Positions 47,549 through 56,052 of a stretch of DNA of 64,000 bases are shown piece after piece. The stretch is from the NCBI GenBank assembly GCA_036504975.1, contig DASXUF010000072.1, positions 38,500-102,499 of the forward strand, written 5' to 3'. This DNA is from Candidatus Binatia bacterium (GTDB lineage: Bacteria; Desulfobacterota; Binatia; UBA9968). Both the position numbers and the translations under genes were made by a program. Each line of letters begins with the position of its first letter. The stretch's first letter is position 1. Below the pieces are notes generated by a model, which saw only the letters and a list, made by a program, of their open reading frames with translations, did not search any database and was not told the DNA's origin.

Positions 47549-48605
47549 GCTTCTCTCCCGCCTCCGCCGGCATGGGTTCCGCGCCGGGGACTGGGTCGAG
47601 GTAGGGAGCGCGGCAGAAATCCTCGCCACTCTGGACGATCAAGGCCGGCTGGACGCGCTGCCGTTCATGCCGGAGATGCTCCAATATTGCGGGCGGCGCG
47701 TTCGTGTCTACAAACGCGCGGACAAAACCTGCGACACCATCGAATACAGCGGATCGCGGCGCATGTTCAACACCGTTCATCTCGACGGGCTGCGCTGCGG
47801 CGGCGCCGCGCATGGCGGCTGTCAAGCCGGATGCCTGCTGTTCTGGAAGGAAGCCTGGCTGCGGCGAGCCGCCGCGGCGCCGGCGAATTCCGCGGCTGCG
47901 GGAAAATCGCGCGCGCTCGCGGCAAAGCCGGCCGCCGGCAAAAGCAACGGCGCGCGCTGTGATCGGGCGCGTCTCCTCGAAATGACCCGCGCCGATGATT
48001 CGAAAGAAGGCGGCGAGCCGATCTATCGCTGCCAGGCCACGGAGCTGCGCCGCGCCTCTTATCCGCTCGCCTGGTGGGATCTCCGCCAATATCTGCGCGA
48101 TGTTCGTTCGGGCAACGTTGGCATCTCCGACGTCATCGGCGCGCTGATCTTCCGGGGGTTTTTATTGCTTTTGCGTTGCCGCGGCTATCGCCTGTGGATG
48201 TTTCTCTACGAGACGATTCAAAAATGGCGCAGCGGAATTCCGTATCCTTTCAAGCAAGGCTCGTTGGTGAAAACCCCTCGCGCCGCGCTGGCTCTTCAAC
48301 CGGGCGAGATGGTGCGGGTGAAATCACAGGATGAAATTATCCAGACGGTCAACGCCCGAAACCGCAACCACGGTCTATCCTTCGACCCCGAGATGGTCAA
48401 GTATTGCGGCGGGACCTATCGAGTCGTGGGCCGGGTGGAGCGTCTCATCGACGAAAAGACGGGAAAGATGACCCCGCTTTCCAACGACTGCATCATTTTA
48501 GACGGAGTCGTGTGCGGCGCGCACTTCAGCAACAAGAGACTGTTTTGCCCGCGCAGCCTTTACACGTTCTGGCGCGAGATATGGCTTCAGAGAATTCAGT
48601 CATGA
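47541..48605 (+). CDS. Cys-rich protein with duplicated domain, unknown function
   Basis: A 354-residue protein not assignable to a known enzyme family. Two related regions (about residues 15-110 and 245-354) share Gly-(Asp/Glu)-x-Val-x-Val-(Gly/Lys)-Ser, a (Met/Val)-x-Tyr-Cys-Gly-x-x-(Tyr/Val)-Arg-Val segment, an Asp-Gly-x-x-Cys-Gly block and a terminal Phe-Trp-(Lys/Arg)-Glu-x-Trp-Leu-(Arg/Gln)-Arg. The N-terminal copy has Cys-Gln-Ala-Gly-Cys, so a metal site is possible. The Ala-rich linker and a hydrophobic stretch near 205-218 separate the copies. It overlaps wzt by 8 bases and the next glycosyltransferase by 4. ATG 47532 is an alternative start. Confidence 0.7.
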   Translation: MTKLLSRLRRHGFRAGDWVEVGSAAEILATLDDQGRLDALPFMPEMLQYCGRRVRVYKRADKTCDTIEYSGSRRMFNTVHLDGLRCGGAAHGGCQAGCLLFWKEAWLRRAAAAPANSAAAGKSRALAAKPAAGKSNGARCDRARLLEMTRADDSKEGGEPIYRCQATELRRASYPLAWWDLRQYLRDVRSGNVGISDVIGALIFRGFLLLLRCRGYRLWMFLYETIQKWRSGIPYPFKQGSLVKTPRAALALQPGEMVRVKSQDEIIQTVNARNRNHGLSFDPEMVKYCGGTYRVVGRVERLIDEKTGKMTPLSNDCIILDGVVCGAHFSNKRLFCPRSLYTFWREIWLQRIQS

Positions 48606-49537
48606 ACGGAGCGGCCGCTCGATCCCTGCCGCGCGTCAGCATCGGCATGCCGGTTTTCAACGGCGAACTCTACGTCGAAAAAGCCTTGCGGTCGCTGTTG
48701 TCCCAAACGTTTGCGGATTTCGAACTCATTGTCTCGGATAACGCGTCAACGGATCGGACAGGCGAGATCTGTAGAGACTATGCCGGTCAGGACCCGCGAG
48801 TTCGTTACTACCGGAACGAGGTCAACGTCGGCTTCTGTCGCAACCAGAACCGGGTGTACGAGCTGTCCCGTGGGCAGTACTTCTTACTGGCGCACCACGA
48901 CGACATTCGGGCGCCTGAATATCTCGAGCGCACGGTCGATGTTTTGGATTCCGATCCTTCGGTCATCGTTTGTTACACCAAAACGAAAGACATCGATGCC
49001 AACGGCGAGTTGTTGCCGCGGACGGACCCGATCTTGCGGCTCGACTCCCCGCGCCTCCGCGAACGCTTCCGTGACGTCATCAGGATGGATCACATCTGCG
49101 AGCCCGACTTCGGTCTCATGCGGATCGACGCATTGAAAAAAACTAGACTCCACGGCGATTACGCGGACTCGGACAGGGTGCTGCTCGCCGAGCTCGCGCT
49201 TTACGGACGCTTTCGCATGCTGCCCGAATGCCTCTTTTTTCGCAGAGCGCATCCGCTTCAATCGACGGCGCTGGCGCCGGACCGTCGTTCACGAACGGTC
49301 TGGTTCAATCCGGAAAAAAGGGGCAAGCTCCTCTTCCCTTACTTCAGGCAATTCGTAGAATATCAGCGCGCGATCAATCGCGCGCCGCTGTCGCCGGCGG
49401 ATCTCATCTGGTGTCGGCTCGAGATGCTGCGCTGGCTCAAGACCAACCGGCACAGGCTGCTTTCCGATATCGAGCAGTCCGGCAGAGACCTTGCCCGGCC
49501 TATTAGGAACGCGCTTTTACCTCGAGGACAAGTTTGA
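48602..49537 (+). CDS. Glycosyltransferase family 2
   Basis: A 311-residue inverting GT-A glycosyltransferase. The N-terminus has Val-Ser-Ile-Gly-Met-Pro-Val-Phe-Asn-Gly and Ser-Asp-Asn-Ala-Ser-Thr-Asp-Arg-Thr, followed by His-His-Asp-Asp-Ile as the DxD-equivalent. No membrane anchor is evident. ATG 48602 overlaps the preceding TGA (ATGA), supporting that start. Its stop overlaps the TTG start of the next gene. The donor sugar is unknown. Confidence 0.88.
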   Translation: MNGAAARSLPRVSIGMPVFNGELYVEKALRSLLSQTFADFELIVSDNASTDRTGEICRDYAGQDPRVRYYRNEVNVGFCRNQNRVYELSRGQYFLLAHHDDIRAPEYLERTVDVLDSDPSVIVCYTKTKDIDANGELLPRTDPILRLDSPRLRERFRDVIRMDHICEPDFGLMRIDALKKTRLHGDYADSDRVLLAELALYGRFRMLPECLFFRRAHPLQSTALAPDRRSRTVWFNPEKRGKLLFPYFRQFVEYQRAINRAPLSPADLIWCRLEMLRWLKTNRHRLLSDIEQSGRDLARPIRNALLPRGQV

Positions 49538-50784
49538 GCACCGATAACTCTACTCCTCCCCTATTTGGGGATGTCGGCGTTCTCGCGCTCATTTATCATG
49601 AATGGAGCCCGGTATGGATGACGCCGCATCACGTTCTAACGCGCCTCGCCCGCTACTTTCACGTCGTCTGGTCGGAGCCTGCACATGAGTGGAAAAACTT
49701 TCGCAAGAGCATAGGAAAGCGCCGCGCCCTCGCCGGGAACGGAGATTTTTCCCTGCCCCCGGGTTTTCATATGTATGTCCCGGAGCCGTGGTACCCGGCA
49801 ATTCATTATTCGGACTGGATGCGAAGGTTTACCTTCGAGCGAAGGCTAAAGCACGCCGCCCGCCGACTGAAGCGCGAAGGGTGCCGCAAGCTCGTGCTTT
49901 ATCTTTGGCATCCTCAGTTCGAGCCGGCGCTTTTTAGCCTCGGTTTCGATCTCAAGCTCTATCATATCGACGACGAATATTCGTTTTCGCCCACCCCTCC
50001 TTCATCCGACCCGCGCGAGCTCAGGATACTGGAAAACGTCGATCAAGTTTTCGTCGTGTCGCCGGCGCTTCTCGAACGAAAAGGCGCGATCAACCCGCAC
50101 ACCGCGTTCGTGCCCGAGGGAGTTGACTACAAGCTTTACGCGACCCCAATCCCCGAACCGGACGACCTCCGGCGTATTCCCCATCCGCGCATTGGATATA
50201 CGGGCAACCTTAAGGTACAGCTCGATTGGCCGCTCTTGCGGGAATTGGCCATGAGGCACCGCGAGTGGCAATTTGTTTTCGTAGGGCCGGTAAACCCGCA
50301 ACATGGGATCGAAGGATTTATCAGCGAGATGTCGCAATGGAGCAACGTTCACTTTCTAGGACAGAAGCCCGTTACGGTTCTCGCTTCCTACCCGCAGCAC
50401 TTTGACGTCGGTATCATGCCCTATCGCGTCGACGCCTATACCAACAATATCTATCCGCTAAAATTGCACGAGTATCTTGCGAGCGGTCGACCGGTTGTGA
50501 GCTCCCCTATTCGCTCTATCCAGGAATTCTCCGGTGTCGTCACTCTGGCCGAGACCTCGGACGATTGGTCTCGTGCCTTAGCCGATGCGCTGCAGCCGGC
50601 GGCTAGCTTCTCAAAGGCTATAGCGATCAGACGACAGATTGCGCGCGAACATGATTGGGAAACCCTCATTGACTCGCTGGCGAGAACGATCTGCGAACGG
50701 TTGGGACCCGAATACGCCAAGCAATTCGCCGAAACCAAGCCATGTGAGAGTACGTGGCGACGAGCGACCAACGCGCTGAAATGA
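49534..50784 (+). CDS. GT-B glycosyltransferase (group 1/4-like)
   Basis: A 416-residue GT-B fold enzyme. The C-terminal domain contains Ile-Gly-Tyr-Thr-Gly-Asn-Leu, Phe-Val-Gly-Pro-Val and the donor-site Lys-Leu-His-Glu-Tyr-Leu-Ala-Ser-Gly-Arg-Pro-Val-Val-Ser motif. The N-terminal domain has Tyr-His-Ile-Asp-Asp-Glu-Tyr. TTG 49534 overlaps the upstream TGA, and the resulting N-terminus fits. It ends with an ATGA overlap with the next transferase. Confidence 0.85.
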   Translation: MSTDNSTPPLFGDVGVLALIYHEWSPVWMTPHHVLTRLARYFHVVWSEPAHEWKNFRKSIGKRRALAGNGDFSLPPGFHMYVPEPWYPAIHYSDWMRRFTFERRLKHAARRLKREGCRKLVLYLWHPQFEPALFSLGFDLKLYHIDDEYSFSPTPPSSDPRELRILENVDQVFVVSPALLERKGAINPHTAFVPEGVDYKLYATPIPEPDDLRRIPHPRIGYTGNLKVQLDWPLLRELAMRHREWQFVFVGPVNPQHGIEGFISEMSQWSNVHFLGQKPVTVLASYPQHFDVGIMPYRVDAYTNNIYPLKLHEYLASGRPVVSSPIRSIQEFSGVVTLAETSDDWSRALADALQPAASFSKAIAIRRQIAREHDWETLIDSLARTICERLGPEYAKQFAETKPCESTWRRATNALK

Positions 50785-52172
50785 TGAAGACGGTATTAAT
50801 TGTCGCTTATTATTTTCCCCCTATCGCTGCGAGCGGGTCGATGCGCCCGCTCGGCTTCTGCCGATACCTCGACACATACGGGTGGCGGCCGCGGGTGCTA
50901 ACCACAGACGCTGCATCTGTGTATCCCTCTATGGGAGTGGATGAAAGTCTCTGCGATCAATTGCCGAATTCGATCCAAATCTACCGCGTACCGTCCAAAA
51001 ACCCCGAGCAGAGATTGTTGCAGGTCCGAAATAGGTTTCGCGAGGTGATGAGTACATTTATCCCGTCGGCAGGACACCAAGAGTTAACCGGTGTCAATGG
51101 GCACGCTTCGCAAAGAGCGCAGGTTGGTTTTCGTCAGCGGTATCTCAACCTAAAAAACCTGGTCCTCGATTGGCTGTTTTCTTTTCCCGACCCTCAATGC
51201 TTTTGGCTGCGTCCTGCAGTGCAGTGGCTTTCGCGGATCCCGATTGATGAATACCCCGATGTTGTCTTTGCCACCGGTGGGCCTTGGACCGCGTTGTTGG
51301 TGGGCCAAGCCCTTGCGCGGCGGTTTCGGGTCCCCTTTGTGGCAGATTTCCGCGATCCCTGGACGTGTAACCCGTACCTCGAGGTTCGTTCTCCTTTTTT
51401 GTTCCACAAGGCCGCACAGCTTGAGAGGTCGGTTTATAAGACCGCGGCTTGCGTCATTGCGAACACGGCTGAACTCTGTTCAAAGCTACGGACCGATCAC
51501 TCAGACCTGGAAAAAAAATTTATCACGATTACGAATGGCTTTGACGCCGATACCTACAATCTAGTGGATAACGGCCGCAATGCTCGACAAGGGGTGCATA
51601 CCGTTTCTAACCCCGTGATAGAGCTCTGCCATTTCGGAACCGTGTACGGCAACCGGAACCCCGCTTCGCTTTTACAAGCTGTCAAGGAACTGATCGATCA
51701 GAATCGAATCGGGCGGAACCAGCTGCGAATTCGCTTTGTCGGAGCTTGGGAGGTGAAAGACGCTTCCTGTGAGGACCTCGCCCGAGATCTCGAACAACTA
51801 GGGATTATACGGCGAGAAGCGCCCGTGCCGCACGATGAATGCGCACGGCAAATGATGGCTGCCGAGATCTTATTGATTCTCCAGCCGGCATCCCCGCTTC
51901 AGATTCCCGCTAAAATTTACGAATACATTGCGACCGGGCGTCCGCTACTGGTCATTGGGGGCGAAGGGGCAACGGCTCAGTTGGTCAATAAACATCGGCT
52001 GGGGATCTGTTGTCCCAATCAAACCTCAGAAATTAAGATACTCATCCAGAGTCTGGTCACCGGCCAAACACGTATTGTACCTCCTCGGCAGGAGGAGAGA
52101 GAGCGCTTCGCATACCGCACGCTCGCGGGCGATCTTGCTTCTGTCCTTGATTCTGTGTGTGCAGGGAATTAA
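50781..52172 (+). CDS. Glycosyltransferase family 4
   Basis: A 463-residue GT-B enzyme. The N-terminal Val-Ala-Tyr-Tyr-Phe-Pro-Pro-Ile-Ala-Ala-Ser-Gly motif is diagnostic of this group, and a DxR-type segment Asp-Phe-Arg-Asp-Pro-Trp lies in the first domain. The C-terminal donor loop reads Lys-Ile-Tyr-Glu-Tyr-Ile-Ala-Thr-Gly-Arg-Pro. ATG 50781 overlaps the previous stop; ATG 50784 and 50754 are alternatives. Base composition here is less GC-rich than in the preceding 10 kb, hinting at a different origin. Confidence 0.86.
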   Translation: MMKTVLIVAYYFPPIAASGSMRPLGFCRYLDTYGWRPRVLTTDAASVYPSMGVDESLCDQLPNSIQIYRVPSKNPEQRLLQVRNRFREVMSTFIPSAGHQELTGVNGHASQRAQVGFRQRYLNLKNLVLDWLFSFPDPQCFWLRPAVQWLSRIPIDEYPDVVFATGGPWTALLVGQALARRFRVPFVADFRDPWTCNPYLEVRSPFLFHKAAQLERSVYKTAACVIANTAELCSKLRTDHSDLEKKFITITNGFDADTYNLVDNGRNARQGVHTVSNPVIELCHFGTVYGNRNPASLLQAVKELIDQNRIGRNQLRIRFVGAWEVKDASCEDLARDLEQLGIIRREAPVPHDECARQMMAAEILLILQPASPLQIPAKIYEYIATGRPLLVIGGEGATAQLVNKHRLGICCPNQTSEIKILIQSLVTGQTRIVPPRQEERERFAYRTLAGDLASVLDSVCAGN

Positions 52173-52242
52173 AAGGATGGAATATTTCAACGGACCCATT
52201 GGCGAGAGCTTGGGACGCTCTTGTGAAAGACAGATTGTGTAA

Positions 52243-53493
52243 ATGAAGATTCGTCCGACTATTCCTCCGACCGCGGCGCCCATCCATACGATAGATTTGG
52301 TGAAAGCCATTGTCGGCCTCTTTTTCGGTGGAAAGAAATACCGCGAAAAGTTAGAAGGAGGAATAAAAGAATATTTTGGCGTGAGGCACGTGTGGTGTGT
52401 ATCTTCCGGCAAAGCAGCGCTGACCCTCATACTGTCGGCGTTAAGGGACTCGTCCAAAAGGAAACGGGTCGTTATCCCGGCGTATACCTGTTTTTCCGTT
52501 CCCTCCGCGATTGTAAAGGCCGGTCTGGAGGTTGCGCTCTGCGATATTGATCCGGCGACCCTTGACTTCGACCCTCGTTCTCTGGAGATGAGCGTCGATG
52601 AAGAAACGCTTTGCGTAATTCCAAATCACCTTTTCGGCGCTCCCTCGAACATGGACCCGATCGCCCGTCTCTGCCGAGAACGCGGCGCCTACCTCGTAGA
52701 GGACGCGGCTCAGGCGATGGGCGGCATGTACAAGGGACAGAAACTCGGGACGATCGGCGACGCGGGATTCTTCAGTTTGGGACGGGGCAAGAACATTACG
52801 TGTGGGTCGGGGGGGCTGATTGTGACCAACTCTTCTGAGATCGCGCCTGCGATCGAGCGTCTCTGTTCTGAGCTCGAGACCCCCGGGTTTTTTGAGACGG
52901 CGAAGGAATTCTTGCAGCTCTTGTTTATGGCCGTTTTCATTCGCCCGATCTTTTATTGGTTCCCGGAAGGTTTGCCTTTCCTCAAGTTAGGTGAGACGCT
53001 TTTCTACAGGCAGTTCCCGGTCGAGAAATTATCGGGCATGAAGGCGGGATGTCTTTGGAACTGGCCGAGGCGCCTGGAAACAGCGAATCGGGTTCGGTCC
53101 GTGACGGCCGGCTATTTCCGAGAGCATTTGCCGTTTAAAAAATTCTCGATCCAGCCGGCGATCTGCTACCTGCGTCTACCGTTGATTCTCGACAGTCGGG
53201 AAACACGGGACCGCGTTTATCTTTACTCACGCGCAAAGGGGCTCGGGCTCAGCCGCATGTATCCGACGGCCGTCAACGAGATTGAGGAAATCAAAGGGAT
53301 GTTTGATGGGAAATCATATCCGGGAGCCAAGGAGGTTGCGGAGAGGCTTATAACTGTTCCGACACATCACCTGATGACCGAACGGGACAAAGAGGCCATT
53401 TGCGCCTTGTTCCAGTCTTTCGAGATCAAAGAAGAGCCGCGAGTTTCATGTTTGGAGAATCAGCAGCCGGCCTGCGACGCGATGCAAAAATGA
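52243..53493 (+). CDS. DegT/DnrJ/EryC1/StrS-family PLP sugar aminotransferase
   Basis: A 416-residue PLP-dependent enzyme. Fold-type I segments include Ser-Ser-Gly-Lys-Ala-Ala-Leu, Ile-Pro-Ala-Tyr-Thr-Cys-Phe-Ser-Val-Pro, Val-Glu-Asp-Ala-Ala-Gln (PLP-binding Asp) and Ser-Leu-Gly-Arg-Gly-Lys with the likely Schiff-base Lys. The Gly-Arg-Gly-Lys-Asn context departs somewhat from the canonical Ser-Phe-x-x-x-Lys, and a hydrophobic stretch (about residues 225-245) may touch the membrane. It probably aminates a keto-sugar nucleotide, or is a degenerate relative. Confidence 0.8.
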   Translation: MKIRPTIPPTAAPIHTIDLVKAIVGLFFGGKKYREKLEGGIKEYFGVRHVWCVSSGKAALTLILSALRDSSKRKRVVIPAYTCFSVPSAIVKAGLEVALCDIDPATLDFDPRSLEMSVDEETLCVIPNHLFGAPSNMDPIARLCRERGAYLVEDAAQAMGGMYKGQKLGTIGDAGFFSLGRGKNITCGSGGLIVTNSSEIAPAIERLCSELETPGFFETAKEFLQLLFMAVFIRPIFYWFPEGLPFLKLGETLFYRQFPVEKLSGMKAGCLWNWPRRLETANRVRSVTAGYFREHLPFKKFSIQPAICYLRLPLILDSRETRDRVYLYSRAKGLGLSRMYPTAVNEIEEIKGMFDGKSYPGAKEVAERLITVPTHHLMTERDKEAICALFQSFEIKEEPRVSCLENQQPACDAMQK

Positions 53494-53580
53494 ATCGCAA
53501 CTGGATTGGCGGCACACCATCGTGGAGGTTTTTCGTTCAGCTCGTACACGTTGGGGGAGTTTGTTTTGAAAGAGGAGTTC

Positions 53581-54519
53581 ATGAGAGACGTTGTGTTCCT
53601 GTTTCCCGGGCAGGGGTCGCAATACATGGGGATGGGAAAAGATTTTTATGAGGGGTATCCCGCCGTGAAACGGCTCTTTGAAGAGGCTTCGGATCTGATC
53701 AAGAAAGATTTCACAACACTCTGCTTTGAAGGGCCCGAGTCGACTCTCGTCCAGACGGAAAACGTTCAGCCTGCGATCACTTTGGTCAATCTCGCCTGTC
53801 TTCAAGTCCTTCGGGAGGAAGGAGTCGTACCGTCGGCGGCGGCCGGGCACAGTCTTGGGGAATATGCCGCTCTCTGCGCGGCCGGTGTCTTCTCATTCGC
53901 CGACACCATGATATTGGTCCGTTTTCGAGGCACCGTCATGAAGGAAGCCGCCGATCGCCATCCCGGAGGCATGACAGCGGTTTTCGGTTTGGATATGGAG
54001 ACTCTCTCGGCGATATGCGGGGAAGTCAAGGAGACCGGCTCGGTCGAAGTGGCGAATCACAACTCGACTCTTCAAGCGGTTCTCACCGGCGAGAAAGAGG
54101 CGCTGCAAAAGGCGGCGGAGTTGGCGAAAAAAAAGGGCGCGAAGCTCGTCGTGCCGTTGAAGGTCAGCGGACCCTGGCACAGTCGATTTATGACGGAGGC
54201 CAAAGAAAGGATGAAGGAGATTTTGCAAGAGTGCCCGTTGGCACGCCCATCCTTTCCGGTCCTATCGAACGTCACCGCTGATGTTTATCCCGACGATCCG
54301 AATAGGATCCGTGAGGGTCTCGTTGAACAAATAGTACGCCCTGTCCTGTGGACCAGCTCCATCGGTCGGTTGATCCAAAATGGGCGCCGTTTCTTTCTGG
54401 AGGTCGGACCGGGGAAGGTGCTGAGCGGCTTGATGCGGGACATCAACCGGGAGGCGAAGGTTTTGAACGTGCAAGATATGAACAGCCTGGCGAAGCTTCG
54501 GGCTTTTCGATCGGAATAA
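53581..54519 (+). CDS. FabD-family acyl-CoA:ACP malonyl/acyl transferase
   Basis: A 312-residue acyltransferase. The Gly-Gln-Gly-Ser-Gln motif near the N-terminus, the nucleophile Ser91 in Gly-His-Ser-Leu-Gly-Glu and a catalytic His in Pro-Trp-His-Ser-Arg-Phe-Met are intact. Start 53581 follows AGAGGAG. In XrtA-type polysaccharide loci such a gene accompanies an acyl carrier protein and acyl-CoA ligase, but neither is seen here. It may load an acyl group that decorates the polysaccharide, or serve a housekeeping ACP. Confidence 0.85.
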   Translation: MRDVVFLFPGQGSQYMGMGKDFYEGYPAVKRLFEEASDLIKKDFTTLCFEGPESTLVQTENVQPAITLVNLACLQVLREEGVVPSAAAGHSLGEYAALCAAGVFSFADTMILVRFRGTVMKEAADRHPGGMTAVFGLDMETLSAICGEVKETGSVEVANHNSTLQAVLTGEKEALQKAAELAKKKGAKLVVPLKVSGPWHSRFMTEAKERMKEILQECPLARPSFPVLSNVTADVYPDDPNRIREGLVEQIVRPVLWTSSIGRLIQNGRRFFLEVGPGKVLSGLMRDINREAKVLNVQDMNSLAKLRAFRSE

Positions 54520-54520
54520 T

Positions 54521-55996
54521 ATGAAGGCCGAGAATATTTTACTCAAACATACTGCCTTGCCCGAGATCAATCTGAGGCGGCGGGTGCTGGGTGGCGTGTT
54601 CTGGGTGATCCTGGTCAAGGTCTTTGGGCAGGTGATTTCGTGGACCATCACCATTTACGTGGTCCGTATTCTGTCGCCGAACGATTACGGCCTGATGGCG
54701 ATGGCCGGCGTCTATCTCAGCTTCGTCATGCTCTTCAATGAAGTGGGGCTCGGCTCCGCCATCATCCAGAAGAAGGATCTCACGCAAGAAGACCTATCGA
54801 ACATCTGTTGGGCGGTTATCTTCATTAACGTCGTCCTGTATGTCTTGTCCGTTTTATCGGCTCCTCTCATCGCAGCGTTCTTCAAGGAGCCTCGCCTTGC
54901 AGACGTAATCCGGGTGGCATCCATCATATTCATCATGCATAGCCTGGGATTGGTCTCCTATCATATGTTGACCCGAGATATGGTATTCAACAGACGATCC
55001 CAGGCGGAGATGATCGGGAACCTGTCCGGCGCCGTGTCCACGTTGTGGCTGGCGATGCACGGATTTGGCGTTTGGAGCCTTGTTTGGGGAAATATCATCG
55101 TCGAAGCCACCAGGAATCTCCTCTTCTTCGTCTTCTATCCCTGGAAGCTGGAATTCGCATTCTCCTTCTCCAAGATCAAGGGCATGACCCAATTCGGCTC
55201 CAAAGTCGCGTTGGCGCGGTTCTTTTGGTATCTCTATACTAACATGGATCTTCTGATCGCCGGGAAGATCTTGGGAAAGACCCAACTGGGGTTTTACTCG
55301 ATTGCGGTCCAGTTTTCTACAATTCCGCTTGATAAGGTGGTCTCCACGATTTCTCAGGTAGCGTTTCCGATCTTCTCGGCGGTCCAAGACGATCACGCCC
55401 TGCTGAGGCGCTATTTCTTGAAGATCGTCAAGTTCGTTGCTTTTGTGAGCTTTCCGGCATTTTTGGGGATTTTTCTCGTTGCGGAAACCGCGGTTCCCAT
55501 CTTTTTATCGGTAAAATGGATGCCGGCGATTTTGCCGCTGCAGATTCTCTGCATGGTTGCGAGCTTCCGGGCTATCAACACGATGAACGCTCCGCTGGTC
55601 CTCGCCATCGGAAGGCCGGGGATTTTGATGTTCAACAATCTGATTATGGCTGCGGTCCTCGCATTGAGCTTTTTCATCGGATCGCATTATGGGCTGACGG
55701 GATTTGCCTATGCCTGGCTCGTTTTCCCGGCCGTATTCCTGATCACCACGTCGATCTCGCTGAGCCTGGTCGGCCTCCCGCTTGTCGAGTACTTCAAAGA
55801 GCTGAGACACCCCTTCCTGGGAACCGGATTTATGGTGATGGCGGTGCTGCCGATGCAGAAAGTAGTCCTCGCAGATTTCGGTCTTGTGGCTCAGACGGCG
55901 GCATCATCGGCTCTAGGAGTCGCCGCTTACCTTTTATACTACCTTCTCTTCAATAGGGAGATGTTCGCAGAAGCCAAGGAAATGCTGAAACGGTAG
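54521..55996 (+). CDS. Wzx-type lipopolysaccharide/oligosaccharide flippase (WzxC-like)
   Basis: A 491-residue MOP-superfamily membrane protein with about 12-14 helices. N-terminal Val-Arg-Ile-Leu-Ser-Pro-Asn-Asp-Tyr-Gly-Leu-Met-Ala-Met-Ala is characteristic of the WzxC/exopolysaccharide flippase group. It flips lipid-linked repeat units for Wzy-dependent assembly. The start is 1 base after the FabD stop. No Wzy polymerase is recognisable in the window, and an ABC exporter is also encoded, so the locus has two export routes. Confidence 0.88.
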   Translation: MKAENILLKHTALPEINLRRRVLGGVFWVILVKVFGQVISWTITIYVVRILSPNDYGLMAMAGVYLSFVMLFNEVGLGSAIIQKKDLTQEDLSNICWAVIFINVVLYVLSVLSAPLIAAFFKEPRLADVIRVASIIFIMHSLGLVSYHMLTRDMVFNRRSQAEMIGNLSGAVSTLWLAMHGFGVWSLVWGNIIVEATRNLLFFVFYPWKLEFAFSFSKIKGMTQFGSKVALARFFWYLYTNMDLLIAGKILGKTQLGFYSIAVQFSTIPLDKVVSTISQVAFPIFSAVQDDHALLRRYFLKIVKFVAFVSFPAFLGIFLVAETAVPIFLSVKWMPAILPLQILCMVASFRAINTMNAPLVLAIGRPGILMFNNLIMAAVLALSFFIGSHYGLTGFAYAWLVFPAVFLITTSISLSLVGLPLVEYFKELRHPFLGTGFMVMAVLPMQKVVLADFGLVAQTAASSALGVAAYLLYYLLFNREMFAEAKEMLKR

Positions 55997-56052
55997 TCGT
56001 CGTCCATGAACGCATGATAATATTTTCCTAAGCTTTTGCGAGTCTTGACGCA

